Assembly (NCBI GenBank): GCA_963825415.1
Contig: CAWGTD010000013.1
Span: forward strand, 62,001-126,000
Source of the DNA: BP-464 sp963825415
GTDB lineage: Bacteria > Actinomycetota > Thermoleophilia > Solirubrobacterales > Solirubrobacteraceae
Direction: 5' to 3'
DNA length: 64,000 nt
The notes below the pieces were generated by a model. The model made no database searches, was not told the DNA's origin, and worked only from the letters and a program-made list of their open reading frames with translations. Made by a program: the position numbers and the translations under genes. Of this stretch, positions 8,926-17,534 are shown in pieces; position 1 is the first letter of the stretch, and every line of letters starts with the position of its first letter.

Positions 8926-9665
8926 CGAACAGCTCGGTGTGCACCGGGTGGCGCATCCGTGACACCTCGTGGCGCTCCAGCAGCTCCTCGACGCGCGCGA
9001 GGAACTCCGAGCGCTCGGCGGCGGGCAGCGTCCCGACCCAGCTGATCGACGCGACGTAGGCCAGCACGCCCGCGCGATCCGTCTCCTGCTCGGCGTCGAC
9101 CTCGACCCGGCGGACCGTTGCGAAGCCGCCGGCCTCCGCGAACGGCGCCTCGGCGCCGCGACCGCTGAACACCGGGTGCTCGGGGCGGATGCTGCCCACG
9201 AGCTCGCCAAGCTCGGTCGCCCACGCGACCTTGCCGGCGCCCCACACCGGCACCGTCCAGAGCACCGCCACGCCGCCACCGGGCCGCAGCACCCGGCGCA
9301 GCTCCTCGATCGCCGGGCGTTCTTCGAACCAGTGAAACGAGTCGGCCATCGTCACCGCGTCGACCGCGGCGTCGCCGAGCGGGATCGCCTCGGCCGTGCC
9401 CGCCAGCGCGCGGTCGCGGCCCACGATCTCGGCGAGGACGGCGCGCATGTGGTCGAGCGGCTCCACCGCCACGACGTCGAAGCCGGCCTGGGCCAAGCGC
9501 CCGGCTCAGCTTGCCCGTCCCGGCGCCGAGGTCGAGGACCCGGGCTCCCGGCGCCAGTGCAAGCTCTCGTGCCAGCGCGGCCGTGATCTCGGGGCCGTGA
9601 GCCGGCCGACCGCGGTCGTAGACGTCGCCCGCGAACCCGGCAACCAGGGGGTGAAGCTCGCTCAC
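8909..9665 (-). CDS. Class I SAM-dependent methyltransferase, frameshifted
   Basis: The protein begins MSELHPLVAGFAGDVYDRGRP and has the SAM-binding motif VLDLGAGTGKLSRAL. The frame then changes at the CC pair 9493-9494 (plus strand). Deleting one base continues as AQAGFDVVAVEPL and to the stop at 8909, giving 251 residues. The acidic loop VVAVEP and the MADSFHWF region resemble the Methyltransf_11/UbiE-like group. The substrate is unknown. The GTG start sits 7 bases after TATCCT, suggesting a leaderless message. The gene diverges from rpsB and converges on rluD with a short overlap. Confidence 0.7.
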
Positions 9666-9672
9666 CCGGCCC

Positions 9673-9678
9673 AGGATA
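9673..9678 (-). promoter_or_regulatory. Leaderless-type -10 box for the methyltransferase gene
   Basis: TATCCT on the minus strand lies 7 bases before the GTG at 9665. Confidence 0.4.
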
Positions 9679-9711
9679 AGAGTCGCGCCTCGCCGCTCAG
9701 AACTCGAAAAT

Positions 9712-9747
9712 GCGAGGGGGCGGTCCGTCCTGGGACCGCCCCCTCGC
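9712..9747. repeat. Perfect 15-bp inverted repeat between divergent genes
   Basis: The arms 9712-9726 and 9733-9747 are perfectly complementary with a 6-base loop, giving a very stable GC-rich hairpin. On the minus strand the right-hand side is followed by ATTTTC. It lies between the methyltransferase and rpsB promoters. It could be an operator-like palindrome or a barrier to transcription running leftward from the rpsB region. It is not a terminator for either flanking gene's own transcript. Confidence 0.6.
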
Positions 9748-9820
9748 GGAACGGACTGGCCACCGGAGGTAGGGGAAGGGGCCGGCCCGCATTACACCTA
9801 ACGCAGGACCATCGAAACAC

Positions 9821-9849
9821 TTGCGTACACTCGTCACGCCAAGTAAACG
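9821..9849 (+). promoter_or_regulatory. Candidate rpsB operon promoter
   Basis: TTGCGT (9821-9826) and TAAACG (9844-9849) are 17 bases apart. This would start transcription near 9856 and leave a leader of about 100 bases before rpsB. The -10 match is moderate. Confidence 0.4.
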
Positions 9850-9869
9850 ACCCGGCCCGACTCGGGCAT

Positions 9870-9949
9870 CGCGGGTCCTGCCAGGCGGCCTTCCGGCTCT
9901 CCTGGTCCCGCGTGTCCACGGGGCGGTACACACCCCAATAATCAAGGAG
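9870..9949 (+). promoter_or_regulatory. Structured rpsB leader and ribosome binding site
   Basis: CGCGGG (9870-9875) with CCAGG (9881-9885) can pair with CCTGG (9901-9905) and CCCGCG (9907-9912) as a two-part stem. AAGGAG at 9944-9949 is a strong ribosome binding site 5 bases before the ATG. Ribosomal protein S2 represses its own operon through the leader in some bacteria, so this stem is a reasonable candidate for such control; that is inference. Confidence 0.4.
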
Positions 9950-9954
9950 AACCA

Positions 9955-11080
9955 ATGGCGACCGAGGTCGGCATTCGAGAGCTGCTGGAGGCCGGCGTGC
10001 ACTTCGGCCACCAGACGCGCCGCTGGAACCCGAAGATGCGCCGTTTCATCTTCGGCGAGCGCAGCGGCATCTACATCATCGACCTGCTCAAGACGCAGTC
10101 GGCGGTGCTTGCCGCGCAGGAGTTCGTCGCCGACATCTCCCGTCGCGGCGGGACGGTGCTGTTCGTCGGCACCAAGAAGCAGGCTCGCGACGCGGTCAAG
10201 CAGGTGGCGGAGGACGCCGGCATGCCCTACGTCAACCACCGCTGGCTGGGCGGGCTGCTGACCAACTTCCAGACGATCAACCAGCGGATCAAGCGTCTGC
10301 ACGACCTCGAGCGCTACCAGGCCGAGGGCCAGCTCGAGCTGCTGCCCACGCGCGAGCGCATGGCCGCACGGGCGGACCTCGAGAAGCTCCAGGCCAACCT
10401 CGGCGGCGTCAAGCACATGCAGCGCCCGCCGCAGGCCGTGTTCGTCATCGACCTCAAGACCGAGGAGATCGCTGTGCGCGAGGCACAGCGGCTGCGAATC
10501 CCGATCATCGGGCTGGTCGACACCAACTGCGACCCCGACGGGATCGACTTCGTGATCCCCGGCAACGACGACGCGATGAAGTCCTGCCGCGTCGTCGCGC
10601 AGGCGATCGGCGACGTCGTCTCGGAGAACTACGCGAAGTTCCGTGCCGAGGAGGAGGCCGCCCGCCGCGAGGCCGAGGAGCTCGCCGCGCGCCAGGAGGC
10701 CGAGCGGCTCGCCCGCGAGGAGGCCGAGGCCGCCGCGCGCGCCGCTGCGGAGCAGGCGGCTCAGGAGGCGCTCGTCACCGCCGAGGGCGGGGGCGACCGC
10801 GGGGCAGCCGAGACCCAGGTCGCCGAGGCCGTCCAGCAGCGCGGGCGCCCGGCGCCGGACCCGCACGTGCCCCAGAGCGCCAACGACCCCGTCGCCCCGG
10901 CGGCCGCCGACAACGTGACGGGCACGTCGCCCGATCCCGCGCCGCCTGCCGAGGACGACACGCCCGGCCCGGCCTCGCCGGCGGCCGAGGTGGCCGACGC
11001 AGCCGAGGCAGCCGAGGCCCCGGCGGACGACCAGCCGGCCGAGACCACCGAGACGGACCACCGAGGACGCCAAAGCATGA
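9955..11080 (+). CDS. rpsB: 30S ribosomal protein S2 with long acidic/Ala-Pro tail
   Basis: The S2 body is clear (GVHFGHQTRRWNPKM, LFVGTKKQA, NHRWLGGLLTNFQT, IGLVDTNCDPD, IPGNDDA). It continues into a tail of over 100 residues, first a charged Glu/Ala helix and then Ala/Pro/Asp-rich. As given, the frame reads through into tsf. Deleting one C at 11058-11059 gives a tail ending TDTEDAKA and a TGA at 11078-11080 that overlaps the tsf ATG, the usual arrangement, for 374 residues. Extended S2 tails occur in some actinobacteria; their function is not known. Confidence 0.9.
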
Positions 11081-11682
11081 CCCCCACGATCGCCGCTTCC
11101 GACGTCAAGGCCCTGCGCGACCGCACCGGCGCGGGGATGATGGATTCCAAGGCCGCCCTCCAGGAGGCCGACGGCGACATGGACAAGGCCGTCGAGATCC
11201 TCCGCGTGAAGATGGGCAACAAGGTCGGCAAGCTCGCCGGCCGCGAGGCCACCGAGGGCACCGTCCAGTCCTACATCCACGCCAACGGCAAGGTCGGCGT
11301 GCTGGTCGAGGTCGACTGCAACACCGACTTCGTCGCCACCAACGAGGAGTTCGTCGCGTTCGCCAAGGACGTCGCCCTGCACATCGCGGCCTCGCCCCAG
11401 ACCCAGTGGGTCACCGCCGACGACGTGCCCGAGGACACCCGTGACGCCGAGATGCGCGTCTACACCCAGCAGCTCGACAACGTGCCCGAGCACGCGCGTG
11501 AGAAGGCGGCCGAGGGCAAGCTGCGCAAGTGGTTCGAGGAGGTCGTGCTGCTCGAACAGCCGCACGTCAACGCCGACAAGCACGACGGCAAGACGATCGA
11601 ACAGCTGCGGGCGGACCTCTCGGCGAAGACCGGCGAGAACGTCGTCATCCGCAGGTTCATGCGCTTCGCCGTCGGCGAGTAG
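11077..11682 (+). CDS. tsf: Elongation factor Ts
   Basis: This 201-residue EF-Ts is the short type common in actinobacteria and chloroplast-like lineages. The N-terminal UBA-like domain has VKALRDRTGAGMMDSKAAL, and the core has EVDCNTDFVATNEEF, which contacts EF-Tu. It exchanges GDP on EF-Tu. The ATG at 11077 follows the rpsB tail and is in the same frame as rpsB in the given sequence, so the two appear fused. The fusion is judged to be an artefact of one inserted base. pyrH follows after 8 bases. Confidence 0.93.
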   Translation: MTPTIAASDVKALRDRTGAGMMDSKAALQEADGDMDKAVEILRVKMGNKVGKLAGREATEGTVQSYIHANGKVGVLVEVDCNTDFVATNEEFVAFAKDVALHIAASPQTQWVTADDVPEDTRDAEMRVYTQQLDNVPEHAREKAAEGKLRKWFEEVVLLEQPHVNADKHDGKTIEQLRADLSAKTGENVVIRRFMRFAVGE

Positions 11683-11690
11683 CGCGGGCC

Positions 11691-12416
11691 ATGCCCGGTC
11701 CGGTCTTCAAGCGGATCCTGCTCAAGCTGTCCGGGGAGTCGTTGATGGGCGACCTCGAGTACGGGACCGACCCCGAGCGCGTCAAGGCCGTCGCACGCGA
11801 GCTCGCCGGCGTCCACGAACAGGGTGTGGAGCTGGCCGTCGTCGTCGGCGCGGGCAACATCTACCGAGGCATGGCGGGGGCCGCCGCGGGCATGGACCGC
11901 GCCACCGCGGACTACATGGGAATGCTCGCCACGGTCCTCAACGCGCTGCCGCTTCAGGACGCGCTCGAGGCCGAGGGCGCCCACACGCGCGTCCAGAGCG
12001 CGATCCACATCGCCGAGGTCGCGGAGCCCTACATCCGCCGCCGCGCGATGCGCCACCTCGAGAAGGGCCGGATCGTCATCTTCGCCGCGGGTACGGGCAA
12101 CCCGTTCTTCACCACCGACACGGCGGCTGCCCTGCGCGCGGTGGAGGTCCACGCCGAGGCGATCCTGATGGCCAAGAACGGGGTGGAGGGCGTCTACTCG
12201 GCCGATCCCAAGCTCGACCCCTCGGCGGAGTTCATCGAGCGCATCAGCCACATGGAGGCGCTCCAGCGCGGGCTGCGGATCATGGACGCCACGGCACTGA
12301 CGCTGTGCATGGAGAACAAGCTCCCGCTCTACGTCTTCAACATGGACGACGAGCGCAACATCGACCGGATAGTGTGCGGCGAGAGGGTGGGAACCGTGGT
12401 GGAGACGGCGGCGTGA
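11691..12416 (+). CDS. pyrH: UMP kinase
   Basis: The protein is 241 residues. The amino-acid-kinase fold motifs are FKRILLKLSGESL at the N-terminus, VVVGAGNIYRG, and FAAGTGNPFFTTDTAAALRA. It phosphorylates UMP to UDP and is usually hexameric and GTP-activated. The order rpsB-tsf-pyrH-frr is highly conserved and supports the call. Its stop overlaps the frr GTG start. Confidence 0.96.
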   Translation: MPGPVFKRILLKLSGESLMGDLEYGTDPERVKAVARELAGVHEQGVELAVVVGAGNIYRGMAGAAAGMDRATADYMGMLATVLNALPLQDALEAEGAHTRVQSAIHIAEVAEPYIRRRAMRHLEKGRIVIFAAGTGNPFFTTDTAAALRAVEVHAEAILMAKNGVEGVYSADPKLDPSAEFIERISHMEALQRGLRIMDATALTLCMENKLPLYVFNMDDERNIDRIVCGERVGTVVETAA

Positions 12417-12979
12417 GCGACATCACCAACGAACTGATCGCGGACGCCGGCCAGCGGATGGCCAAGTCCGTGGACTCGACCCGCGGCGAGTTCGGGTCGG
12501 TTCGCACCGGGCGCGCGAGCCCGGCGCTGCTCGACCGGATCGTCGTCGATTACTACGGCGCGCAGACGCCGCTCAAGCAGCTGGCCACCATTCACGCGTC
12601 CGAGGCTCGGCTGCTCACGGTCCAGCCCTACGACCGCGCCTCGATCAAGAACATCGAGAAGGCGATCATGGAGTCCGACGTCGGGCTGACGCCCAACAAC
12701 GACGGCCAGCTGATCCGCCTGCAGGTCCCCGAGCTCAACGAGGAGCGCCGCAAGGAGCTCGTCAAGGTCGTCCGGCACATCGCCGAGGAGGGGCGGGTCG
12801 CGATCCGCAACATCCGCCGCGACGTGATGCACGACCTGCGCGAGCTGAAGGACGCGGGCGACACCGGCGCCGACGACGAGCGCCGGGCCGAGCAGGAGCT
12901 CCAGAAGCTCACCGACCAGCGGATCGGCGAGCTCGAGGCCGCGCTGAAGGCCAAGGAAGAGGAGATCCTCGAGGTATGA
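12413..12979 (+). CDS. frr: Ribosome recycling factor
   Basis: The protein is 188 residues. RTGRASPALLDRIVVDYYG, the DRASIKNIEKAI region and PELNEERRKELVK are canonical. With EF-G it splits post-termination ribosomes. The start is GTG at 12413, overlapping the pyrH stop as GTGA. The Glu-rich C-terminus (KAKEEEILEV) ends in an ATGA overlap with uppS, so this stretch is translationally coupled. Confidence 0.96.
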   Translation: MSDITNELIADAGQRMAKSVDSTRGEFGSVRTGRASPALLDRIVVDYYGAQTPLKQLATIHASEARLLTVQPYDRASIKNIEKAIMESDVGLTPNNDGQLIRLQVPELNEERRKELVKVVRHIAEEGRVAIRNIRRDVMHDLRELKDAGDTGADDERRAEQELQKLTDQRIGELEAALKAKEEEILEV

Positions 12980-13674
12980 CGGGCGGCGCCGCCGCGGAGG
13001 CGGCGCGGTACGTCGCCATCATCACCGACGGCAACGGCCGCTGGGCCCATGCGCGCGGCCTGCCGGTCGTCGCCGGCCATGAGGCCGGGGCCGACACGGT
13101 CAAGGCGCGGCTGCGCGACGCGGCCGATCTGGGCGTGACCGAGCTGACGGTCTACTCGTTCTCGACGGAGAACTGGTCGCGGCCCGTGGAGGAGGTCACC
13201 GCGCTGATGCGGATGTTCTCCCAGCGAATCGAGCGCGAGACGCCCGAGCTGCGCGACGAGGGCGTCCGGATGCGCTTCATCGGCCGCCGCGAGGGGGTCT
13301 CCGACGAGCTGTGCAAGCAGATGGACTGGGCCGAGCGCGAGACGGCCGCCGGCGACGTGATCACCCTGTTCGTCGCGTTCAACTACGGTGGCCGCGCCGA
13401 GATCCTCGACGCCGCGCAGCGCTATGACGGCGGCGGCGAGGAGGCGTTTCGCCGAGGTCTCTACGCGCCCGAGATGCACGACCCGGACCTGATCATCCGC
13501 ACCAGCGGGGAGCAGCGCCTGTCGAACTACCTGCTGTGGCAGTCGGCGTACTCCGAGCTGATCTTCCGCGACGAGCTCTGGCCCGACTTCTCCCGCGCCT
13601 CGTTCGAGGAGTGCCTGGTGCAATACGCGGTGCGCGGCCGGCGGTTCGGGGGGAGAGACACGACAGATGGCTGA
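12976..13674 (+). CDS. uppS: Isoprenyl (undecaprenyl-type) diphosphate synthase
   Basis: The protein is 232 residues. The catalytic motif is ITDGNGRWA, where most homologues have MDGNGRWA. SFSTENWSRP and the C-terminal RTSGEQRLSNYLLWQ block are diagnostic of cis-prenyltransferases. It makes the polyprenyl carrier for cell-wall precursors. Chain length cannot be read from sequence. It lies in the conserved frr-uppS-cdsA-dxr-rseP cluster, here interrupted by typA on the other strand. Confidence 0.94.
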   Translation: MTGGAAAEAARYVAIITDGNGRWAHARGLPVVAGHEAGADTVKARLRDAADLGVTELTVYSFSTENWSRPVEEVTALMRMFSQRIERETPELRDEGVRMRFIGRREGVSDELCKQMDWAERETAAGDVITLFVAFNYGGRAEILDAAQRYDGGGEEAFRRGLYAPEMHDPDLIIRTSGEQRLSNYLLWQSAYSELIFRDELWPDFSRASFEECLVQYAVRGRRFGGRDTTDG

Positions 13675-14503
13675 GCCGCGCTCACGGCGCCGGGCGCGGC
13701 GCGCCGGCCGCCGGAACACCGGCTCGGACCTGGGCGCGCGGATCTTCGCCGCGCTGCCGGCGATCGCGTTCGCGATCGTCATCGTCAGGGCGGGCGGGCT
13801 GGCGTGGGTGGCGGGGCTCGCGGTGCTGGGCATCCTGTGCCTGCACGAGCTCTTCGAGATGTTCGACCGTGCGCACCCGGCGCGGCTTGCGGGCTTCGTC
13901 GGCGCGATCGGCCTGCTGTTCGCGGCGCACTACGGCGGGCGTGAGGAGCTCGTGCTCGTGCTGGTGCTCTGTGTCCCGCTGACGTTCGCCGTGCTGCAGC
14001 TGCAGCCGCGCGGCGGTGCGCCGGGGCTGTCGGTGACGATGCTGGGGCTGGTCTGGATCGGGCTGGGACTGGCGCACGCGGTGCTCCTGCGCGACCTGCC
14101 CCACGGCAGCGGCATCGTCGTCGACGTGCTGGTCGGCACGTTCCTGGGGGACACCGGCGCCTATCTCGGCGGGCGGGCGTTCGGAGCCACGCCGATGGCG
14201 CCTCGGATATCGCCCAACAAGACCTTCGAGGGCCTCGGGGTCGGGATCCTCACCGCGGTGGCGGCCGTGTGGTTCGCGGGCCTCTACCAGGACTGGCTGT
14301 CGGGCACCGACGCGCTGCTGCTGGGCGTGGGCGTCGCGCTGGCCGCGCCGATCGGCGACCTGTTCGAGAGCGCGCTCAAGCGCGAGGCGGGCACGAAGGA
14401 CACGGGGCGCATCTTCGGCCCCCACGGCGGGGCGTTGGACCGCCTCGACGCGGCGATCTTCACCGTGGTGGTCGGCTACTACGTGTGGCTGGCGCTGCTG
14501 TAG
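13667..14503 (+). CDS. cdsA: Phosphatidate cytidylyltransferase CdsA
   Basis: The 278-residue polytopic membrane protein has a very Arg-rich start (RSRRRARRAGRR) and several transmembrane helices. The C-terminal signature SALKREAGTKDTGRIFGPHGGALDR is present in outline and SPNKTFEG lies upstream. It converts phosphatidic acid to CDP-diacylglycerol. The usual PGHGG reads GPHGG here and the final DS is DA, modest departures that may be lineage-specific. It overlaps uppS by 8 bases. Confidence 0.9.
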   Translation: MAEPRSRRRARRAGRRNTGSDLGARIFAALPAIAFAIVIVRAGGLAWVAGLAVLGILCLHELFEMFDRAHPARLAGFVGAIGLLFAAHYGGREELVLVLVLCVPLTFAVLQLQPRGGAPGLSVTMLGLVWIGLGLAHAVLLRDLPHGSGIVVDVLVGTFLGDTGAYLGGRAFGATPMAPRISPNKTFEGLGVGILTAVAAVWFAGLYQDWLSGTDALLLGVGVALAAPIGDLFESALKREAGTKDTGRIFGPHGGALDRLDAAIFTVVVGYYVWLALL

Positions 14504-16345
14504 CTAGGCCGGTGCCGCACCGGCGCGCGCGCGGCGGCCGGCCCGGACGCGGTCGGTGCGCTCGAGGATCGCCTTGCGCATCCGGACGGCGCTCGGGGTG
14601 ACCTCCACGCACTCGTCCTCGCGCAGGAACTCGAGTGCCTGGTCGAGCGAGAGGGTGCGGTGGGGCACCAGGCGAACGAGGACCTCGGCCGTCGAGGACC
14701 GGATGTTCGTCAGGTGCTTCTCCTTGGTGGCGTTGACGTCGAGGTCCTCGTTGCGGGCGTTCTCGCCGACGACCATGCCCTCGTAGACCTCGTCGCCCGG
14801 GCCGATGAACAGCGCCCCGCGCTCCTGGAGGTTCATGAGGGCGAACTCCGCCGCCGTACCGCGGCGGTCGGAGACCAACGAGCCGGTTGCGCGCGTGAGC
14901 AGCTGACCCGCCCACGGTTCCCAGCGATCGAAGACGTGGTGCAGCAGGCCGGTGCCGCGCGTCTCGGTGAGGAACTCGGTGCGGAAGCCGATCAGGCCGC
15001 GGGCGGGCACCAGATATTCCATCCGGACCCAGCCCGTGCCGTGGTTGACCATCTGCTCCAGGCGCCCTTTGCGCAGCGCGAGCAGCTGGGTGACCACGCC
15101 GACGAAGTCCTCTGGGACGTCGATGGCCATGCGCTCGACCGGCTCGCACGTCTGGCCGTCGATCTCGCGCGTGACGACCTGCGGCTGGCCGACGGTCAGC
15201 TCGAAGCCCTCGCGGCGCATCAGCTCGACCAGAACGGCGAGCTGCAGCTCGCCGCGCCCCTGGACGTCCCACGCGTCGGGACGCTCGGTCTCGCGGACTC
15301 GCAGCGAGACGTTGCCCACGAGCTCGGAGTCGAGGCGCGCGCGAACCTGGCGCGCGGTGAGCTTCGAGCCGTCCTGGCCGGCCAGGGGGGAGGTGTTGAT
15401 CCCGATCGTCACCGATATCGAGGGCTCGTCGACGGTGATGACCGGCAGCGGGCGCGGGTCGTCGGGGTCGGCCAGCGTCTCGCCGATCGTCACCTCGGCG
15501 ATCCCGGCCACGGCGATGATCTCCCCGGGCCCGGCCTCCTCGGCCTCGACGCGGTCGAGCGCCTCGGTGATGTAGAGCTCGCCGACCTGTGCGCGGGCGA
15601 CGGAGCCGTCGGCGCGACACCACGCGATCGCCTGGCCGCGGCGGATGGTGCCGTTGCGCACGCGGCAGAGCGCCAGGCGGCCGACGTAGGGCGAGGCGTC
15701 GAGGTTCGTGACGTGTGCCTGGAGCGGATGGCCGGGCTCGTGCACGGGGGCGGGGATGCGCTCGAGCAGGAGGTCCATCAGCGGTGCGAGGTCGTCCGCG
15801 AGGTCGTCCTCGGACAGGCCGGCCCGGCCGGCGCGGGCGTTGCAGTAGACGATCGGGAACTCGATCTGCTCCTCGTCGGCGTCGAGGTCGAGGAACAGCT
15901 CGTAGACCTCGTCGACCACCTCGGCGATCCGCGCGTCGTCGCGGTCGACCTTGTTGACGACCAGGATCACCGGCAGCCGCGACTCCAGCGCCTTGCGCAG
16001 CACGAACCGCGTCTGGGGCAGCGGGCCCTCGCTGGCGTCGACGAGCAGCAGCACGCCGTCGACCATCGTCAGGCCGCGTTCGACCTCGCCGCCGAAGTCC
16101 GCGTGGCCGGGGGTGTCGACGATGTTGAGCTTGACCCCGCGGTAGCGGACCGCTGTGTTCTTGGCGAGGATCGTGATGCCCTTCTCGCGCTCGAGGTCCA
16201 TCGAGTCCATCACGCGCTCGTTGACGTCCTGGTTGGCGCGGAAGGCGCCGGACTGCCAGAGCATGGCGTCGACCAGCGTGGTCTTTCCGTGGTCGACGTG
16301 GGCGACGATCGCCACGTTGCGGAGGTCATCGCGAACGGCTGGCAT
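14504..16345 (-). CDS. typA: Ribosome-associated GTPase TypA/BipA
   Basis: The protein is 613 residues, full length for the family. G-domain motifs are AHVDHGKTTL, DTPGHADF and NKVDRDDAR. The elongation-factor-like domains and the TypA C-terminal region (YLVPARGLIGFRTEFLT, ALNLQERG-type segment, DECVEVTPSAVRMRK) follow. It binds ribosomes and helps 50S assembly under stress or cold. It is transcribed against its neighbours: its stop abuts cdsA and its start is only 23 bases from dxr, with overlapping -10 boxes. Confidence 0.96.
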   Translation of the reverse strand: MPAVRDDLRNVAIVAHVDHGKTTLVDAMLWQSGAFRANQDVNERVMDSMDLEREKGITILAKNTAVRYRGVKLNIVDTPGHADFGGEVERGLTMVDGVLLLVDASEGPLPQTRFVLRKALESRLPVILVVNKVDRDDARIAEVVDEVYELFLDLDADEEQIEFPIVYCNARAGRAGLSEDDLADDLAPLMDLLLERIPAPVHEPGHPLQAHVTNLDASPYVGRLALCRVRNGTIRRGQAIAWCRADGSVARAQVGELYITEALDRVEAEEAGPGEIIAVAGIAEVTIGETLADPDDPRPLPVITVDEPSISVTIGINTSPLAGQDGSKLTARQVRARLDSELVGNVSLRVRETERPDAWDVQGRGELQLAVLVELMRREGFELTVGQPQVVTREIDGQTCEPVERMAIDVPEDFVGVVTQLLALRKGRLEQMVNHGTGWVRMEYLVPARGLIGFRTEFLTETRGTGLLHHVFDRWEPWAGQLLTRATGSLVSDRRGTAAEFALMNLQERGALFIGPGDEVYEGMVVGENARNEDLDVNATKEKHLTNIRSSTAEVLVRLVPHRTLSLDQALEFLREDECVEVTPSAVRMRKAILERTDRVRAGRRARAGAAPA

Positions 16346-16355
16346 GCGTCCTCCG

Positions 16356-16361
16356 TACCCT
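16356..16361 (+). promoter_or_regulatory. Shared divergent -10 region of dxr and typA
   Basis: TACCCT on the plus strand lies 7 bases before the dxr GTG. The overlapping bases read TAGGGT on the minus strand, 11 bases before the typA ATG. Only 23 bases separate the two genes, so simultaneous occupancy seems impossible. Confidence 0.45.
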
Positions 16362-16368
16362 AGGAGCC

Positions 16369-17532
16369 GTGCCCCGCAGGCTCCTCATCCTCGGCTCGAC
16401 CGGGTCCATCGGTACCCAGGCTCTCGACCTGCTCGGCCTCCAGGGCGACGAGTTCGAGCTGGTCGGCCTTTCCGCCGAGCGCTCCTGGGAGGCGCTGGTC
16501 GAGCAGGCCCGCCGCCACGGCGTGGACCGGATCGCGCTCGCCGACACCGACGCGGCCGCGCGTGCCGCGGAGGCCTGGACGGACGGAGAAGTGCTGGCGG
16601 GCGCCGAGGGGCTCGTTCGGCTCGTGGTCGAATCCGAAGCCGACCTCGTCCTCAACGCCCTTGTGGGCAGTGCCGGGCTGGGGCCGACCGTGGCCACGTT
16701 GGGCGAGGGCATCGACCTCGCCCTGGCCAACAAGGAGTCGCTGGTCGTCGGCGGCGAGCTGGTCATGCAGCTCGCCGAGGCGACCGGGGCGCAGGTCCTG
16801 CCGGTCGACTCCGAGCACTCGGCGCTGCACCAGCTCATGGCCACCGAGCGGATCGGCGGACCGGGCTCGGTGGTCAAGCTCGTCCTGACGGCTTCGGGCG
16901 GCCCGTTCCGCGGCCGGTCGCGCGCCGAGCTGGAGGACGTGACCGTCGAGGAGGCGCTGCGCCACCCGACCTGGGACATGGGCGGCAAGATCACGATCGA
17001 CTCCGCCACGCTGATGAACAAGGGCCTCGAGCTGATCGAGGCCCACCACCTCTTCGGGACCCCGTACGAGGACATCGACGTCGTCGTCCACCCGCAGTCG
17101 ATCGTGCACTCCTACGTGCTGCTGTGCGACGGCGCCGCGCTGGCGCACCTGGGATATCCCGACATGGCCGTCCCGATCGCCTACGCGCTGAACCACCCCG
17201 AGCGCATCGAGCTGCCGATGCGCGCGCTCGACCTGGCCGACGTCGGCCGCCTGGACTTCGAGCCCGTCGACCTCGATGCCTTCCCGTGCCTGCGCCTCGC
17301 GCGCGAGGCAGCGATCGCGGGCGGGACCGCGCCGTGCGTCCTCAACGCCGCCAACGAGGTCGCGGTGCACGCTTTCATGGCGGGCCGGCTGGGCTTCATG
17401 GGGATCCCGGCGGTGATCGAGGAGACCCTCGACCGCCTCGGCGTCACGGCCGTGCGCGCCTTCGAATCGCTCTACGACGCCGACCGCGAGGCGCGCGCGG
17501 TTGCAGGCGAGCTGATCGCGGTCCGGGCCTAG
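16369..17532 (+). CDS. dxr: 1-deoxy-D-xylulose 5-phosphate reductoisomerase
   Basis: The protein is 387 residues. The NADPH motif is ILGSTGSIGTQAL. ANKESLVVGG, PVDSEHSALHQ, TASGGPFRGRS and ATLMNKGLELIEAHHLF are all canonical. It is the second step of the MEP isoprenoid pathway; ispG of the same pathway is at 25.4 kb. The start is GTG, probably leaderless. rseP begins 2 bases after its stop. Confidence 0.97.
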   Translation: MPRRLLILGSTGSIGTQALDLLGLQGDEFELVGLSAERSWEALVEQARRHGVDRIALADTDAAARAAEAWTDGEVLAGAEGLVRLVVESEADLVLNALVGSAGLGPTVATLGEGIDLALANKESLVVGGELVMQLAEATGAQVLPVDSEHSALHQLMATERIGGPGSVVKLVLTASGGPFRGRSRAELEDVTVEEALRHPTWDMGGKITIDSATLMNKGLELIEAHHLFGTPYEDIDVVVHPQSIVHSYVLLCDGAALAHLGYPDMAVPIAYALNHPERIELPMRALDLADVGRLDFEPVDLDAFPCLRLAREAAIAGGTAPCVLNAANEVAVHAFMAGRLGFMGIPAVIEETLDRLGVTAVRAFESLYDADREARAVAGELIAVRA

Positions 17533-17534
17533 CC

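Noticed and set aside
9712..9747. Intrinsic terminator for the methyltransferase or rluD transcripts
   Set aside because: It lies upstream of the methyltransferase start and on the far side of its gene from rluD, so it cannot end either transcript.
9955..11682. A genuine fused S2/EF-Ts protein
   Set aside because: One base deletion yields an ordinary stop/start overlap, and the same error type recurs across the window.
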